A DNA stretch of 64,000 nt. Source: Gallionella sp. Lineage in GTDB: Bacteria; Pseudomonadota; Gammaproteobacteria; Burkholderiales; Gallionellaceae. Below, one piece after another: positions 62,331 through 64,000 of the stretch. The position numbers and the translations under genes were made by a program. Under the pieces are notes generated by a model. That model did no database searches. It saw nothing but the letters and a program-made list of their open reading frames with translations, and was not told the origin of the DNA. Where the stretch lies: NCBI GenBank assembly GCA_017880865.1, contig JADGRL010000002.1, positions 1-64,000 of the forward strand, given 5' to 3'. The stretch's first letter is position 1. Every line of letters begins with the position of its first letter.

Positions 62331-62786
62331 TTAACCGCAAGAAGGGGATTTGTCTAGTACAGTCGACGCTTGGTGACTGGGGCGGCTCAAATAATGCTGC
62401 AACGCATACCCCAACAACATGGCGGGCAGAAAAATCCACAGTTCCCAGTTCGGCGCAGCCAGCAATGCAATGGCTGGCCCCGGGCAATAACCGCTGATGC
62501 CCCAGCCTATGCCGAACAGGCTCGAACCGATGACGAGCGGACGATCAATGTTCGTGGCTTCGGTAACGAGAAACGTGGCGACCAAAACCGGCTTGGTCAG
62601 TTTGGTTATTACTTGAAAGCCTGCCAGTGCCACGCTGACTGCACCGCCCAGCACGAACAGCAGGCTGGGATTCCATTGTCCTGCCATGTCGAGAAAGCCC
62701 AATACTTTTTCCGGATGGGTCATGCCGGAAAGCGCCAGACCCAGGCCGAAGATCAAGCCGGTTACGAGTGTTACGATATTTGTCAT
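62331..62786 (-). CDS. DUF6691/YeeE-type membrane transporter, second half
   Basis: A 151-residue membrane protein with about four hydrophobic segments. It carries GLIFGLGLALSGM at the N-terminus and the Cys motif GYCPGPAIALL, the half-transporter pattern of the YeeE/YedE (sulfur transport) superfamily. The ATG at 62786 shares one base with the stop of the preceding YeeE gene, so the two are translated together and probably assemble as one unit. Thiosulfate or another sulfur compound is the likely cargo by family; not shown here. Confidence 0.88.
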   Translation of the reverse strand: MTNIVTLVTGLIFGLGLALSGMTHPEKVLGFLDMAGQWNPSLLFVLGGAVSVALAGFQVITKLTKPVLVATFLVTEATNIDRPLVIGSSLFGIGWGISGYCPGPAIALLAAPNWELWIFLPAMLLGYALQHYLSRPSHQASTVLDKSPSCG

Positions 62787-63193
62787 CAGATCACCCCAAA
62801 AATGTGGCGCATGACGAAGGTCGTCAGTAGCCCGACGCTCAAGAAGGTCAGTGTCGCCACCAGCGAACGCAGCGACAACCGCCCCAGGCCGCACACCCCG
62901 TGACCGCTGGTGCAGCCGCGCGCCAGTGCCGTGCCGAAGCCGACCAATACGCCGGCGATGGCGAGCAGCCATGCCGGGAAGTTAGTGCGAGGAACTGGCG
63001 CACTTCCTCCCAACGCATAGAAAATCGCCGCACCGGCAACGATGCCCAATATGAACAACGCGGGCCACATGCGATCTTTGGAAAAAAGCAGACCGGCGAT
63101 GACACTGCTGACCCCGGCGATGCGTCCATTCAGCCAGAAAAACAGCGTGGCCGCGCCGCCTATGAGTACACCGCCAAACAATGCGTTTACCAT
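62786..63193 (-). CDS. YeeE/YedE-family membrane transporter, first half
   Basis: A 135-residue membrane protein with about four hydrophobic segments and the signature LARGCTSGHGVCGLGRLS, whose two Cys residues resemble those lining the thiosulfate path in TsuA-type proteins. Together with the downstream DUF6691 protein it forms the common split YeeE/YedE pair. It starts 15 bases after the FadL-type porin stop, suggesting one transcript of porin plus transporter halves. Confidence 0.9.
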   Translation of the reverse strand: MVNALFGGVLIGGAATLFFWLNGRIAGVSSVIAGLLFSKDRMWPALFILGIVAGAAIFYALGGSAPVPRTNFPAWLLAIAGVLVGFGTALARGCTSGHGVCGLGRLSLRSLVATLTFLSVGLLTTFVMRHIFGVI

Positions 63194-63208
63194 GTTTTAG
63201 TTACCCGA

Positions 63209-64000
63209 TTAAAGCTTCCAGCCGTAAGCCAGCCCGAAAATATTTTCTTCCAGCGAGATATTGGCATTGCCGCCGCCGAAGCTGGCAGGAATGGAATTCG
63301 CACCATTCAACGTCTTCTTGAAGCCATGGGTATAAGCCGCGCTCAACTCACCGTCTGCGGAGGTTTTCCACGTACCGCCTAAGGTGAGGTGATCCTGCAC
63401 GACTCCGGGAGCGAGAATATTGAAGAACGTTTGGTCGCTGGGAATCGGTTGACCGGAATGGTTGTAGCCCACTCGCAGGGTCACATCCGGGGCGTAGTCA
63501 TAACTCACACCAAGCTTGGCCACCGTCACATCGCGCCAGCCGAAGCCGGGCCCATTGGCTGAGCCTAATGGATTGCCCTGCACGGTAAGATTAGAAAGAG
63601 GGTTGGCAACCGAATTGACACTGCCATATTTGATGCGCGAAACATCCGCCGCAACAGTCCACGCGGGCACAAATTTATAGGCCAGCCCCACCCCATAGTT
63701 CTCGGGAATATCGAAGCTCCCGCTATTCGCAAACAGCCCGCTGTAATTGCTGAACTTGCTGGATTTAATTTTTGATGCCCAGGTTGCACCCAAGGTCAGA
63801 TCGGGCGTTACGTGCCCTGTCCAGCCCAGGCGGATTCCCCAGCCCGTGGAAGTATCCGTGCCACGATTGGTCAGATTAGTCGGGGAGGCGGAGGCGGTGG
63901 AAAATGCGCTCAACCCTTGCGCCGAAAATCGCTGATATGCAAAATTCGCGGCCAAGCCCAGCGCATTTTGCTCATTCAATTTGTAAGCCACCGAAGTGGT
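63209..64000 (-). CDS. OmpP1/FadL-type outer-membrane porin, C-terminal part
   Basis: The frame is open to the window edge, so the N-terminus lies beyond 64000. At least 263 residues are visible. Alternating beta strands typical of a 14-strand FadL barrel are seen: GWGIRLGWTGHVTPDLTLGATW, NYGVGLAYKF, VTLRVGYNHSGQPIP, LTLGGTWK and the terminal FGLAYGWKL ending in an aliphatic residue. FadL proteins pass long-chain fatty acids or other hydrophobic compounds across the outer membrane. The substrate here is unknown, and a link to sulfur transport is suggested only by the following genes. Confidence 0.9.
   Translation of the reverse strand, partial: TTSVAYKLNEQNALGLAANFAYQRFSAQGLSAFSTASASPTNLTNRGTDTSTGWGIRLGWTGHVTPDLTLGATWASKIKSSKFSNYSGLFANSGSFDIPENYGVGLAYKFVPAWTVAADVSRIKYGSVNSVANPLSNLTVQGNPLGSANGPGFGWRDVTVAKLGVSYDYAPDVTLRVGYNHSGQPIPSDQTFFNILAPGVVQDHLTLGGTWKTSADGELSAAYTHGFKKTLNGANSIPASFGGGNANISLEENIFGLAYGWKL

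Overview
The window comes from a Gram-negative betaproteobacterium. The overall flavour (a Pil-Chp chemosensory locus, TrkAH, the gpmI-envC-ctpA order, the yibN-grxC-secB-gpsA order, a cysTWA operon, YeeE-type sulfur transporters) points to Gallionellaceae or relatives within Nitrosomonadales. That placement is inference from protein character and gene order, not from a search.

Layout. 1-272: 3' end of a 5S rRNA gene with two terminators. 299-7661: housekeeping genes (ctpA, envC, gpmI, an ArsR regulator, rsmE, a redoxin, an inositol monophosphatase-family protein). 7693-10523: trkA-trkH potassium uptake. 10622-30429: about 20 kb of chemosensory genes on one strand, readable as three consecutive modules. 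Module 1 is pilG-pilH-pilI-pilJ-chpA (type IV pilus control). Module 2 is a pseudo-receiver/receiver protein, a CheY-like protein, CheW, an MCP and a CheA-REC hybrid. Module 3 is a membrane-anchored protein with a CheZ-like motif, CheY and CheA. No cheR or cheB lies among them. 30430-35463: an accessory island with a TumE/TumA-type toxin-antitoxin pair between two palindromic repeats, a truncated luxR, a chimeric group II intron remnant, a mazEF-type pair with a clear promoter/operator, and a DUF4160/DUF2442 pair.

35573-52745: pmbA, darP, an esterase, an unrecognised 508-residue protein, aat-bpt, a membrane protein, pyrD, an RND efflux pair, a DUF2892 protein, an O-antigen-ligase/PglL-like protein, and a rhodanese-grxC-secB-SH3-gpsA operon. 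52821-54716: trmB and thiS-thiG. 55117-60847: a sulfate uptake operon reading sbp, EAL-domain phosphodiesterase, cysT, cysW, cysA, cysB. 60915-64000: a pstS gene broken by one stop codon, a two-gene YeeE/YedE-type transporter, and the 3' part of a FadL-type porin.

Most distinctive points: the triple chemosensory array with a membrane CheZ-like candidate; the c-di-GMP phosphodiesterase inside the sulfate operon; sbp and pstS sharing 5' leader and signal-peptide sequence; the repeat-flanked TumEA module; the group II intron chimera; and several dispersed palindromic repeat families, some running into coding sequence.
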